Shown piece after piece: positions 19,641 to 28,190 of a stretch of DNA of 44,781 bases. This DNA is from an uncultured Eubacteriales bacterium (GTDB lineage: Bacteria; Bacillota; Clostridia; Christensenellales; Aristaeellaceae). Position 1 is the stretch's first letter. Every line of letters begins with the position of its first letter. Made by a program: the position numbers and the translations under genes. The stretch is from assembly GCA_902790495.1 (NCBI GenBank), contig CADASK010000033.1, positions 1 to 44,781 of the forward strand. Reading direction: 5' to 3'. The notes beneath the pieces were generated by a model. That model saw nothing but the letters and a program-made list of their open reading frames with translations. It had not been told where the DNA came from and did no database searches.

Positions 19641-21928
19641 GGCTTCCTCGCCTCCGATGCCGGGTCGACCCAGGCGCGCAGCACGGCCAGGGCGGTCTTC
19701 TTGCCGTCGGTGCCGACCTCACCCACCGGGCCCACACAGGAGGGACAGCCGTGGGTGCAGGTGCACTGGCTCACGATGTCCAGGCATTTCTCCAGCAGCA
19801 GGCCCTGCATCGCGTAGGCCTTTTGGGCCAGGCCCACGCCGCCGGGACAGTTGTCGTAGAGGATGATGGTGGGCTTGTCGGTGATGGGGGAGCGCACCTG
19901 GTAGATCACCGCGATGTCCTGGGGCGAGCACATGAGGTACAGCGGGGCGACGATGCGCAGCAGGTTTGCGATGCCCAGCATGCCGCCCTGCAGGGCGTCC
20001 GCCTCGAAGCGGGCGCACAGGCTGTCCGGCAGCGTCCACCAGCAGGCCGTGGTGTGCATGTCCATCTCCGGCAGGCGCACGTGGCCGAAGCCCAGGGTCT
20101 CGTGGGTGTCGAACTTGATCTTCTTGAACATGGTGACCAGGGCGGTCACCTTCACCTCGCCGAAGGTGCGGGTGAAGCCGGCCTCCTCCGCGCTGTCCTC
20201 GATGTCCAGCAGGCTCAGGCTGATGTTGAGGTCGGCGTCGGTGTAGTAGTCCACGTCCACCTGGCGGATGTAGGCCTTGCAGGCGTCGAAGTCCAGCTTC
20301 TCCACCTGGTACTGCCGGCCCTCGTGCATGTAGATGGCGTTCTCGTGCAGCAGCATGGGCACGGTGTAGCGGTCCATCTCGCCGATGACCCGGTGATGGC
20401 CCGCGTCCGTGATGTCGATGATGATGAAGTTCTCCGACGCGGCGGAGCGCAGGCTGATCTCGCTGGCCGGGAAATCCTCGGCCGACCAGTGCCAGCGGCC
20501 CTCCGCGTGGTGGAGGATGTGGCTCTCCTCCAAAAAGCCCAGGTATTCCTCCGGCGCGGGCGCGTTGCCGAAGCTGTCGCCATCCTCGAAGGGCAGCTCG
20601 AAGGCCGCGCACTTGAAGTGGCTGAGGAGGATGTAGAGGTTGTCCGGGTTGAGCAGGGCGTTCTCCGGGCTCTGCTTGAGGAAATAGTCCGGGTGATTGA
20701 CGATGTACTGGTCGATGGCGGCGGAGGAGGCCACGAAGAACACGATGCTGGTGGACTTGCGACGGCCCGCGCGGCCCGCCTGCTGCCAGGCGCTGGCGAT
20801 GGTGCCCGGGTAGCCGCAGAGCACGCAGGCGTCCAGCGCGCCGATGTCGATGCCCAGCTCCAGGGCGTTGGTGGAGATCACCGCGTCGATCTGCCCGGCG
20901 CGCAGGCCGCGCTCGATCTCGCGGCGCTGGGTCGGCAGGTAGCCGCCGCGGTAGCCGCGCACCCGGCCCGCGTTGCCCATGGGGTCGCGCACCATGTCCT
21001 TCAGGTAGCGGGTCAGCACCTCCACCACCAGGCGAGAGCGGGCGAAGGTGATGGCCTGGATGCCGTTCTTCAGCAGCATGCCGGAGATGGCCCGCACCTC
21101 GGGCACCACGCCCTTGCGGATGCCCAGCTGGCGGTTGACCACGGGCGGATTGTAGAACACGAAGTGGCGCTCGCCCATGGGTGCGCCGTTGTCGTCGATC
21201 AGGGTCACGGGCCGACCGGTCAGGGTCTCGGCCAGCTCCCGCGGGTTGGCGATGGTGGCGCTGCACAGGATGAACTGCGGATGGCTGCCGTAGAAGGCGC
21301 ACAGGCGCATCAGCCGCCGCAGCACGTTGGCCAGGTTGGAGCCGAACACGCCGCGGTAGGTGTGGATCTCGTCGATGACGATGTAGCGCAGGTTTTCAAA
21401 CAGCTTGACCCACTTGGTGTGGTGGGGCAGAATGCCGCTGTGGAGCATGTCCGGGTTGGTCACCACGATGTGCCCGGCCTGCCGCACGGCCCGCCGCGCC
21501 GCCGCCGGGGTGTCCCCGTCATAGGTGAAGGTCTTGATGTCCACGCCGGCCTGCTCGATCATCTCGTACAGCTCGCTGACCTGGTCGGCGGAGAGGGCCT
21601 TGGTGGGGAAGAGGTACAGGGCCCGGGCGTCCGGATTCTTCAGGATGGCGGAGAGCACGGGCAGGTTGTAGCACATGGTTTTGCCGGAGGCCGTGGGTGT
21701 CACCACCACCACATCCTCGCCCGCTAGCACGCGGGAAACCGCCTGAGCCTGGTGGGTGTAGAGCTGGTGAATGCCCCGCTTGTGCAGCACCTCCCGCAGG
21801 CGGTCGTCCAGCCCCTCGGGGTAGTCTGCGTAGCGCGCGGGCCGCGCCGGCATGACCTCCCAGCGCGTCACGTTTTCCATAAAGTCCTGGTCTGTGCGCA
21901 GCACCTGCGCCAGCTGATCTACATTCAT
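19637..21928 (-). CDS. mrfA: DEAD/DEAH-box helicase MrfA (YprA) with C-terminal zinc-binding domain
   Basis: A 763-residue superfamily 2 helicase: Walker A TPTASGKT (77-84), motif II VIDEIHTYRG, motif III SATIANP, second RecA domain with STNALELGIDIG and QQAGRAGRR. The C-terminal DUF1998-type domain ends in a cysteine group CTCTHGCPSCVG, known in MrfA to bind zinc. MrfA is a DNA-dependent ATPase that with MrfB repairs mitomycin-type damage. The frame is open 64 codons further upstream but that part is repeat R4; ATG at 21928 (MNVDQLAQ) is the sensible start. A transcript would pass from here into mrfB. Confidence 0.92.
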   Translation of the reverse strand: MNVDQLAQVLRTDQDFMENVTRWEVMPARPARYADYPEGLDDRLREVLHKRGIHQLYTHQAQAVSRVLAGEDVVVVTPTASGKTMCYNLPVLSAILKNPDARALYLFPTKALSADQVSELYEMIEQAGVDIKTFTYDGDTPAAARRAVRQAGHIVVTNPDMLHSGILPHHTKWVKLFENLRYIVIDEIHTYRGVFGSNLANVLRRLMRLCAFYGSHPQFILCSATIANPRELAETLTGRPVTLIDDNGAPMGERHFVFYNPPVVNRQLGIRKGVVPEVRAISGMLLKNGIQAITFARSRLVVEVLTRYLKDMVRDPMGNAGRVRGYRGGYLPTQRREIERGLRAGQIDAVISTNALELGIDIGALDACVLCGYPGTIASAWQQAGRAGRRKSTSIVFFVASSAAIDQYIVNHPDYFLKQSPENALLNPDNLYILLSHFKCAAFELPFEDGDSFGNAPAPEEYLGFLEESHILHHAEGRWHWSAEDFPASEISLRSAASENFIIIDITDAGHHRVIGEMDRYTVPMLLHENAIYMHEGRQYQVEKLDFDACKAYIRQVDVDYYTDADLNISLSLLDIEDSAEEAGFTRTFGEVKVTALVTMFKKIKFDTHETLGFGHVRLPEMDMHTTACWWTLPDSLCARFEADALQGGMLGIANLLRIVAPLYLMCSPQDIAVIYQVRSPITDKPTIILYDNCPGGVGLAQKAYAMQGLLLEKCLDIVSQCTCTHGCPSCVGPVGEVGTDGKKTALAVLRAWVDPASEARKP

Positions 21929-21979
21929 GATGGAACACCCCCGGAGAAAACCAGTTATCCTCTCTGATTTGCCAATCAG

Positions 21980-22192
21980 GAGGCGGGCGAAGGTTTCCAA
22001 AGGGCGATCGCAAAGCCCTTTGGTCGCCGCCGAAGGCGGCGAAAGATTCCGCGCCTGCGGGCGCGGGGAGGGGGCTTTGCGATCCTGTCGCTGCCGCTTT
22101 CGCCTCACTGAAAACTCCACACTGTGGAGTTTTCCGGGCGTTCGGTGGAGTTTTCCGGGCGTTCGGCGCCCCCTCCACCCCTTCGCGCGCCG
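21980..22192. repeat. Composite dispersed hairpin repeat R4 (plus- and minus-oriented modules)
   Basis: A forward CAAAGGGCGATCGCAAAGCCCTTTG module, then an inverted CCGCGCCTGCGGGCGCGG module, then GAAAACTCCAC-ACT-GTGGAGTTTTC (11-bp stem), with a partial second copy of GGTGGAGTTTTCCGGGCG. Bases 22086-22130 are identical to 42480-42524. It lies just upstream of mrfA. Confidence 0.88.
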
Positions 22193-22230
22193 CTTCTAAG
22201 ATGAAGCGTTCTTATTCAAAGAAGAACGAA

Positions 22231-22273
22231 AGCCTTCCCCTATGGGGAAGGTGGCCCGAAGGGCCGGATGAGG
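22231..22273 (+). repeat. Short intergenic repeat, CCTTCCCC...GATGAGG type
   Basis: CCTTCCCC-TAT-GGGGAAGG, GGCCC-GAA-GGGCC, then GGATGAGG. It directly abuts the parE stop codon (22276). Related to 5507-5558 and 8894-8953. Confidence 0.75.
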
Positions 22274-22275
22274 TC

Positions 22276-24240
22276 TTACTCCGCTTCCTTGCGGCCCTCA
22301 AAATGATCCTGCCGGTTGAAGTCGGCGTACAGACTGATGTAATCCCGCCGCGGCTCCACCTTGTCGCCCATCAGGATGGTCACCATCCGGTCGGCCTCGG
22401 CGGCGTCCTCGATGGTCACCTGCATCAGCTTGCGCTGGCTGGGATCCATGGTGGTCTCCCAGAGCTGGGAGGGGTTCATCTCGCCCAGGCCCTTGTAGCG
22501 CTGCAGGGTGTAGCCCTTGCCGACCTTCTTGACGGTCTTCTCCAGCTCCTTGTCGTCGTAGGCGTAGATCACGGTGCTGCCCTTGGCCACGCGGTAGAGC
22601 GGCGGCATGCCGATGTAGACGTGGCCGGCGGTGATCAGCTCCTTCATGTAGCGGAAGAAGAAGGTCAGCAGGATCGCGCGGATGTGCGCGCCGTCCTGGT
22701 CGGCATCGGAGAGGATGATGACCTTGTAGTATTTCAGGCTCTTGAGGGTGAACGAATCGTCGATGGAGGTGCCCAGGGCGGTGATCAGGCTGCGGAACTC
22801 CTCGTTGGCCAGCACCTGATCCAGGCGCTTCTTCTCCGCGTTGAGGGGCTTGCCGCGCAGGGGCAGGATGGCCTGGAACCGGCTGTCGCGGCCCTGCTTG
22901 GCGCTGCCGCCTGCGGAATCGCCCTCCACGATGAACAGCTCGTTGTCCTCCGGCTTGTGGCCGCGGGCGGCGGCCAGCTTGCCCACCAGGGGCGCGGCCT
23001 CCAGCTTGTTGGCGGCGCGGGCGTTGTCGCGGGCCTTGCGGGCGGCCTCCCGGGCCTGGTGGGCCTTGGCGGCCTTGCCCACGATGGAGGCGGCCAGCTC
23101 CTGGTTCTTGAGGTTGTCCAGCCAGTCTGCCAGGGCGTCGCCGATGATGGCCTCCACCGCGGGGCGCACCTCGCTGTTGCCCAGGCGGCCCTTGGTCTGG
23201 CCCTCGAACTGGGGATCCTTCACCAGCACGGTCAGCACGCAGGTCAGGCCCTCGCGGAAGTCCTCGCCCGCCAGGTTGTTGTCCTTCTCCTTGAGCACGC
23301 CCACCTTGCGGGCGTAGTCGTTGAAGGCCTTGGTGAAGGCGGCTTTGAAGCCGGTCTCGTGGGAGCCGCCCTCGCCGGTGGGGATGTTGTTGGCGTAGGA
23401 GAACATGTTCTCCGCGTAGTCCGTGGTGTACTGGATGGCGGCGCGGCAGATGGTCGTGTCGCGCTTGCCCTCCAGGTAGATCACGTCCTCGGTCAGCGGG
23501 GTCTTGTTCTCGTTCATGTACTTCACATAGTCGATGATGCCGCCCTCGTGGTAGAAGACCTGCTCCCGCTCCTCGGGATTCTTCGCGCGCTCGTCGACCA
23601 GGGAGATGTACAGACCCTGGTTGAGGAAGGACAGCTCCTGCAGCCGCCGCGCCACCTGGGAGGTGTGGAACTCGGTGTCCTCAAAGATGCGATCATCCGG
23701 CAAAAAGCGCACGAGGGTGCCGCGCTTGCGGGTGTTGCCAACCTTCTCCAGCGGGCCGTCGGGCTTGCCGGCGTCGATCTTGCCGGTGAGCGGGTTCTCC
23801 TCGGAGGTGAAGCGCATGCGGTAGTGGCCCCAGTCGCGGTAGGAATCCACGGTCATCCACCGGGAGAGGGCGTTGACCACCGACGCGCCCACGCCGTGCA
23901 GGCCGCCGGAATAGTTATAGTTGTCGCTGTTGAACTTGCCGCCCGCGTGCAGGCGCGTGTAGATGACCTCCACGCCGGAGATGTGCAGGGTCGGGTGCTC
24001 GTCCACGGGCACGCCGCGCCCGTTGTCAAAGACGCTGGCCGAGCCGTCGCTGTGCAGGGTGACGATCACGCGGTCGGCGTAGCCGTTGCTGGCCTCGTCG
24101 ATGGCGTTGTCGACGATCTCCCACAGCAGGTGGTGCAGGCCCCGGCTGGAGGTGGTGCCGATGTACATGCCGGGCCGCATCCGGACGGCCTCCAGCCCCT
24201 CCAGCACCTGGATATTCCCCGCGTCATAGGTATTGGACAT
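22276..24240 (-). CDS. parE: Type IIA topoisomerase subunit B (ParE/GyrB family)
   Basis: A 654-residue ATPase subunit. GHKL ATP site: EIVDNAIDEASNG, DNGRGVPVD, YSGGLHGVGASVVNALS. Transducer domain with Lys in the ATP-contact QTKGRLGN. TOPRIM: EGDSAGGSAKQG and DADQDGAHIR, with PLRGKPLN between. It ends YISLYADFNRQDHFEGR. Together with the subunit A gene at 35299 it would make a complete enzyme that relaxes or decatenates DNA. I call it ParE because the partner resembles ParC and no recF/dnaN context exists, but GyrB is not excluded. ATG at 24240 follows AAAGGAG. Confidence 0.88.
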   Translation of the reverse strand: MSNTYDAGNIQVLEGLEAVRMRPGMYIGTTSSRGLHHLLWEIVDNAIDEASNGYADRVIVTLHSDGSASVFDNGRGVPVDEHPTLHISGVEVIYTRLHAGGKFNSDNYNYSGGLHGVGASVVNALSRWMTVDSYRDWGHYRMRFTSEENPLTGKIDAGKPDGPLEKVGNTRKRGTLVRFLPDDRIFEDTEFHTSQVARRLQELSFLNQGLYISLVDERAKNPEEREQVFYHEGGIIDYVKYMNENKTPLTEDVIYLEGKRDTTICRAAIQYTTDYAENMFSYANNIPTGEGGSHETGFKAAFTKAFNDYARKVGVLKEKDNNLAGEDFREGLTCVLTVLVKDPQFEGQTKGRLGNSEVRPAVEAIIGDALADWLDNLKNQELAASIVGKAAKAHQAREAARKARDNARAANKLEAAPLVGKLAAARGHKPEDNELFIVEGDSAGGSAKQGRDSRFQAILPLRGKPLNAEKKRLDQVLANEEFRSLITALGTSIDDSFTLKSLKYYKVIILSDADQDGAHIRAILLTFFFRYMKELITAGHVYIGMPPLYRVAKGSTVIYAYDDKELEKTVKKVGKGYTLQRYKGLGEMNPSQLWETTMDPSQRKLMQVTIEDAAEADRMVTILMGDKVEPRRDYISLYADFNRQDHFEGRKEAE

Positions 24241-24304
24241 AGACGGATACTCCTTTATCGCGCATCATACGCGCGGCTCGTTGCGTTGATGGGGTTTCCG
24301 TGGA

Positions 24305-24333
24305 ATTGTACCATAAATTTTACAGATGTTCAA
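24305..24333 (-). promoter_or_regulatory. Promoter of the topoisomerase subunit B gene
   Basis: On the minus strand TTGAAC (24328-24333), 17-base spacer, TACAAT (24305-24310), 65 bases before the start codon. Confidence 0.78.
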
Positions 24334-24367
24334 GAGGGAGGCAAATGGATGTTCGCGTTTTTCCGGG

Positions 24368-24405
24368 TAGAAAAAAGAGCAGCCGCGCCTGCGGACTGCT
24401 CTGGC
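24368..24405 (-). terminator. Terminator of rdgB
   Basis: AGAGCAG (24376-24382) / CTGCTCT (24396-24402) with an inner CCGC/GCGG pairing, followed on the minus strand by TTTTTTC. Confidence 0.85.
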
Positions 24406-24422
24406 TGAATCAAGGCCTGCCG

Positions 24423-25019
24423 TCATGCGCGCACGGCATCCGCCCCGCGCAGATAGGCCATGAGCATCGCCACCGCCTTCGCCCTGTGCGAGTAGGTCTC
24501 CTTGAAGGAGATGGGCAGGGAGGCGGTGGTGCGGCCGGCTCCGTCCTCGGAGACAAAGATGGGATCGTAGCCGAAGCCGTTGGCGCCGTCCTCCTCCCGG
24601 GCGATGACGCCCTTCCAGATCCCCTTGAAGAGATGCTGCGCGCCGTCGGGGCTGATGAGGCAGATGCAGCAGACAAAGCGCGCGCTGCGGTCGTCCTGAC
24701 CCTCCAGGGCGTCAAGGATAGCGCGGCGGCGCTCGGCCTCGGTCTGCAGGCCCTTGTAGCGGGCGGAATAGATGCCCGGCTCGCCGCCGAGGGCTGTCAC
24801 CTCCAGCCCGCTGTCGTCGGAGAGCACCCAGCCGCGGCAAAGGTCGTAGACGGCCCGGGCCTTCAGGGCGGCGTTTTCCTCGAAGGTCGCGCCGGTCTCC
24901 TCCACGTCGATGGAGATGCCCTTCTCGGCCTGGGAGAAGACCTCGAAGCCCAGCGGCGCGAGGATGTCCCTGTACTCCCGAACCTTGCCCTTGTTGTTTG
25001 TCGCGATGACAATCTCCAT
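24423..25019 (-). CDS. rdgB: XTP/dITP pyrophosphatase (RdgB/HAM1)
   Basis: A 198-residue protein with the HAM1 pattern: substrate-binding IVIATNNKGKVREY at the start, metal and catalytic residues in VEETGATFEENAALKA, LSDDSGLEVTALGGEPGIYS, and NGFGYDPIFV near the C-terminus, followed by SHRAKA. The enzyme hydrolyses inosine and xanthosine triphosphates to monophosphates, keeping deaminated purines out of DNA and RNA. ATG at 25019 is preceded by AAAGGGGG; an ATG seven codons upstream has no ribosome site and would add a non-family leader. Its own promoter lies at 25052-25080. Confidence 0.96.
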   Translation of the reverse strand: MEIVIATNNKGKVREYRDILAPLGFEVFSQAEKGISIDVEETGATFEENAALKARAVYDLCRGWVLSDDSGLEVTALGGEPGIYSARYKGLQTEAERRRAILDALEGQDDRSARFVCCICLISPDGAQHLFKGIWKGVIAREEDGANGFGYDPIFVSEDGAGRTTASLPISFKETYSHRAKAVAMLMAYLRGADAVRA

Positions 25020-25051
25020 GCGGAGTGCCCCCTTTGTAGCCATTTGATGCG

Positions 25052-25080
25052 AGTATAGCACAGGTCGGCGGGGATGACAA
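25052..25080 (-). promoter_or_regulatory. Promoter of rdgB
   Basis: On the minus strand TTGTCA (25075-25080), 17-base spacer, TATACT (25052-25057). Confidence 0.78.
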
Positions 25081-25154
25081 CGGGCTGTGTGGGAACGTTT
25101 TTCACCGTATTTGCACACAAAATACAGGAAAAAAACGGCGAGAGCGGGCACATT

Positions 25155-25217
25155 GATACAACTTGTTTACAAAAAATTCACGAAAGCCCTTGCAATTCAG
25201 GAGAAACGTGCTATAAT
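25155..25217 (+). promoter_or_regulatory. Promoter of the small secreted protein with three 11-bp-spaced hexamers
   Basis: GATACA (25155), TTTACA (25166), TTCACG (25177), 11 bp apart, ending just before TTGCAA (25190-25195), 16-base spacer, TATAAT (25212-25217). The array resembles those before the secreted paralogues but stands upstream of the -35 instead of over it. Confidence 0.6.
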
Positions 25218-25330
25218 GCTCCATGAAGTTGGAAATCCAGCTTCAGTTGGATAGGGTTTCTTCACGCCTGGTGGCTGACGAAGCAAGGATCAGAGCGTGT
25301 TGAAAAGAAAAAGAAAGGAAGTAGATTCCC

Positions 25331-25876
25331 ATGAAGAAGGTAATGTCCCTGATCCTGGCTGCCATGATGGTTCTGTCTGCTGTGGTCGCTCTGGCTGCTG
25401 CTCCCAGCCCCTCCGTCGAGGATCTGGTCAAGCCCGCTCCCGTCGATCTGACCAAGGAAGCTCAGGCCGCCCATGACGCTTTCGCGCCCGGCCTGCCCTC
25501 CGAGGGTGAGACCGCCGAGCCTGCCGATGCTTTCACTGCCAGCGCCAACGCCGATCCTGAGGCCGCTGTTGCTCAGCTGACCGAAGAGACCACCGCTGCC
25601 ATCAACGAGGTGCTGGGCACTGACAACGCCGTCGTGAACGAGGTTGTCGACATCAAGCTGGCTGAGGCCGGTGAGGTCACCATCAAGCTGCAGGTTGCCT
25701 CCGTTTATGAGGAAGGCACCAAGCTGGCCATCGCTCTGATCGTGGGCGACGCGCAGTATGTGTTTGAGGGCACCGTGGACGCTGAGGGTTATGTGACCTT
25801 CACCATCCCCGCTGAGGTTGCCGAAGAGATCGTTAACAACAATGGCGCGACCGTCGTGATCGCCAACGCCCAGTAA
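25331..25876 (+). CDS. Small secreted protein of unknown function
   Basis: A 181-residue protein with a Sec signal peptide (MKKVMSLILAAMMVLSAVVALA, cleavage near residue 23). The mature part is acidic and Ala/Glu/Val-rich, with almost no aromatic residues. The C-terminal ~80 residues alternate charged and Val/Ile residues and look beta-stranded (EVTIKLQVASVYEEGTKLAI ... YVTFTIPAEVAEEIV). No anchor or enzymatic motif. ATG at 25331 follows GAAAGGAAG. The ~113-base leader from the -10 is long. Codon bias resembles the secreted paralogues, suggesting high expression. It is followed by a strong terminator, so it is monocistronic. Confidence 0.75.
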   Translation: MKKVMSLILAAMMVLSAVVALAAAPSPSVEDLVKPAPVDLTKEAQAAHDAFAPGLPSEGETAEPADAFTASANADPEAAVAQLTEETTAAINEVLGTDNAVVNEVVDIKLAEAGEVTIKLQVASVYEEGTKLAIALIVGDAQYVFEGTVDAEGYVTFTIPAEVAEEIVNNNGATVVIANAQ

Positions 25877-25910
25877 TCGGTCACTCGATCCGATATTCCC
25901 AAGGTTTAAG

Positions 25911-25936
25911 AAGCGGCTTCTTCGGAAGCCGCTTTT
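25911..25936 (+). terminator. Terminator of the small secreted protein gene
   Basis: AAGCGGCTTC-TTCG-GAAGCCGCTT followed by TTCC: a 10-bp stem with a stable UUCG loop. Confidence 0.87.
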
Positions 25937-26059
25937 CCTGTGCCTGCAGGTAAAGAACCCGCGCCCAGCTTCGCGCAAAAAACAGGATTTTCGGAACTTG
26001 CGTGGAATAGATAGAATTTGTGGAACTATGTTCAAATCCGATCAACCGGGAGACAGGCC

Positions 26060-28150
26060 ATGATTCAGCGATATGTTTACGGCAAGCCTTATGACACGGG
26101 CGCGGTGGTGCGCCCCGTGCGCGCGCAGGATGGAGCCATCCCTTATTTTTCGGTGACCCAGCGCGGCGACACGATCACCTGGAGCCTCACCCTGCACCCG
26201 GACGAGATGATCTTCGGTCTGGGCGAGCAGGTGGGCGGCATCAACCGGCGCGGTCAGCTCCTGCGCAGCTGGAACGAGGATCAGCCCGTCCACACCGAGG
26301 ATCAGCCGAACCTGTACGCCTCCCACAACCTGCTGCTCTTCACCTCGCCGGAGCGGCTCTTTGGCGTGTATTTCGATGATCCCGGGGAGATGACCTTCGA
26401 CCTGGGGTGGACGGACCTCGACCGCGCGGTGATCACCTCGGTGGGCGGCAACCTGAACGTGTACGTGCTCACCGCGGAGAGCCTGACCGCCATCTGCCGG
26501 GAGTTCCGCGGGCTGACGGGCCGCAGCTACATGGCGCCCAGATGGGCCTTCGGCTACATCCAGAGCCGCTGGGGCTACGCCAGCGACGAGGACGCGCGCC
26601 AGGTCGCCCGGGAACACCGCAAGCGCGGCATCCCGCTGGACGGCATCTGCATGGACATCGACTACATGGACGGCTTCCGGGACTTCACCTGGAACCGGGA
26701 GCTGATGCCCGACCTGCCGAAGCTCACCGCCGACCTGAGGGAGGATCACGTTCACCTGATCCCCATCATGGACGCGGCGGTCAAGGAGGACCCGGAGTCC
26801 CCGGTCTACGCCGAGGGCCATGAGAAGGGCTTCTTCTGCAAGCGCAAGGATGGGCGCGATTTTGTCGGCGCGGTGTGGCCGGGCCGCAGCGCCCTGCCGG
26901 ACTTCCTGAACAGCGAGGCCCGGCGCTGGTTCGGCGAGCAATACCGCCCGCTGCTGGACGCGGGCATCGACGCCTTCTGGAACGACATGAACGAGCCCGC
27001 CCTGTTCTACTCCGAGGACGGTCTGCGCCACGCCTGGGAGATGGCGGATAAGCTGCGCAGCGACAACCCGGAGGTGGAGGACTGCTTCCGCCTGCGGGGT
27101 GTCTTCATGGGCATGGCGAACGACCCGGAGGATTACCGCCACTTCTATCACCGCATGGACGGCGCGGACGGCGAGACGGTGCGCCACGACCGCGTGCACA
27201 ACCTCTACGGCGCGATGATGACCCTCGCCACGGCGGACGCCCTGCGCCAGTATGACCCGTCCCGGCGGCACCTGCTGTTCTCCCGCTCGTCCTTCATCGG
27301 CGCGCACCGCTACGGCGGCGTGTGGCAGGGGGACAACTACTCCTGGTGGAGCCACATCCTGCTGGAAGTGCATGAGCTGGCCTCGCTGAACATGTGCGGC
27401 TTCCTCTACAGCGGCGCGGATCTGGGCGGCTTTGGCAAGAACACCCAGCCGGAGCTGCTGCTGCGGTGGCTTCAGCTGGGCGTGTTCACCCCGCTGATGC
27501 GCAACCACTCGGCCCAGCACACCCGTGACCAGGAGATCTACCGCTTCACCAACTGGCAGGACATGCGGGCGATTCTCACCGTGCGCTACGCCCTGATCCC
27601 CTACCTCTACAGCGAATACATGAAGGCGGCCCTGAACGACGGCATGCTCTTCCGCCCGCTGGCCTTCGACTATCCCCAGGACGCGGACGCCTGCCGCACC
27701 GAGGATCAGCTGATGTGGGGCGAGGACTGCATGATCGCCCCGGTCTACACGCCCAACGCGCGGGGCCGCCACGTCTACCTGCCGGAGGACATGGCCTTCA
27801 TCCGCTTCCGCTCCGCGGAGGACTATGACGTCAGCACCCTGCGCAAGGGCCACCGCTGGGTGGAGCTGAAGGCCAACGAGATGGCCCTGTTCATCCGCCG
27901 CGGCCATGTGATCCCGCTGGCGACGAAGCCCGCCGAGTACGTGGACGCCATCGACACCCGCGAGCTGCGCCTCCTGGGCTGGCTGGACAAGGACACCGCC
28001 GTCACCCTCTACGAGGACGACGGCTTCACCCCGTCGCCCAAGCTGGACGCCGGTCTGCGCGAGATCCAGGTCTGGGCCAAGGGCAAGCGCGCCGAGGCTG
28101 CCTCCCGCGGCATGCCGGTGGAGGCTGCGGACGTGGTGATTGGGGGATAA
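26060..28150 (+). CDS. Glycoside hydrolase family 31 (alpha-glucosidase-like)
   Basis: A 696-residue enzyme. The N-terminal beta-sandwich contains FGLGEQVGG. The barrel holds PRWAFGYIQSRWGY, the substrate-contact DIDYMDGFRDFTW, the catalytic nucleophile D309 in FWNDMNEP and the likely acid/base D425 in WQGDNYSWW, then MCGFLYSGADLGGFG and LMRNHS. These are GH31 hallmarks, usual for alpha-glucosidases. No signal peptide is present, so it works inside the cell on imported alpha-glucosides; exact linkage is unknown. ATG at 26060 has GGGAGA nine bases upstream; the frame opens 14 codons earlier without a ribosome site. A slightly small member of the family. Confidence 0.93.
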   Translation: MIQRYVYGKPYDTGAVVRPVRAQDGAIPYFSVTQRGDTITWSLTLHPDEMIFGLGEQVGGINRRGQLLRSWNEDQPVHTEDQPNLYASHNLLLFTSPERLFGVYFDDPGEMTFDLGWTDLDRAVITSVGGNLNVYVLTAESLTAICREFRGLTGRSYMAPRWAFGYIQSRWGYASDEDARQVAREHRKRGIPLDGICMDIDYMDGFRDFTWNRELMPDLPKLTADLREDHVHLIPIMDAAVKEDPESPVYAEGHEKGFFCKRKDGRDFVGAVWPGRSALPDFLNSEARRWFGEQYRPLLDAGIDAFWNDMNEPALFYSEDGLRHAWEMADKLRSDNPEVEDCFRLRGVFMGMANDPEDYRHFYHRMDGADGETVRHDRVHNLYGAMMTLATADALRQYDPSRRHLLFSRSSFIGAHRYGGVWQGDNYSWWSHILLEVHELASLNMCGFLYSGADLGGFGKNTQPELLLRWLQLGVFTPLMRNHSAQHTRDQEIYRFTNWQDMRAILTVRYALIPYLYSEYMKAALNDGMLFRPLAFDYPQDADACRTEDQLMWGEDCMIAPVYTPNARGRHVYLPEDMAFIRFRSAEDYDVSTLRKGHRWVELKANEMALFIRRGHVIPLATKPAEYVDAIDTRELRLLGWLDKDTAVTLYEDDGFTPSPKLDAGLREIQVWAKGKRAEAASRGMPVEAADVVIGG

Positions 28151-28190
28151 GCATTTTCACAATATTTTAGAATAAAGGAGAGAAATCCCT

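Noticed and set aside
19751-21727. 658-codon plus-strand frame opposite mrfA
   Set aside because: No ribosome site, His/Val/Gln-rich antisense composition; the mrfA helicase motifs on the minus strand decide.
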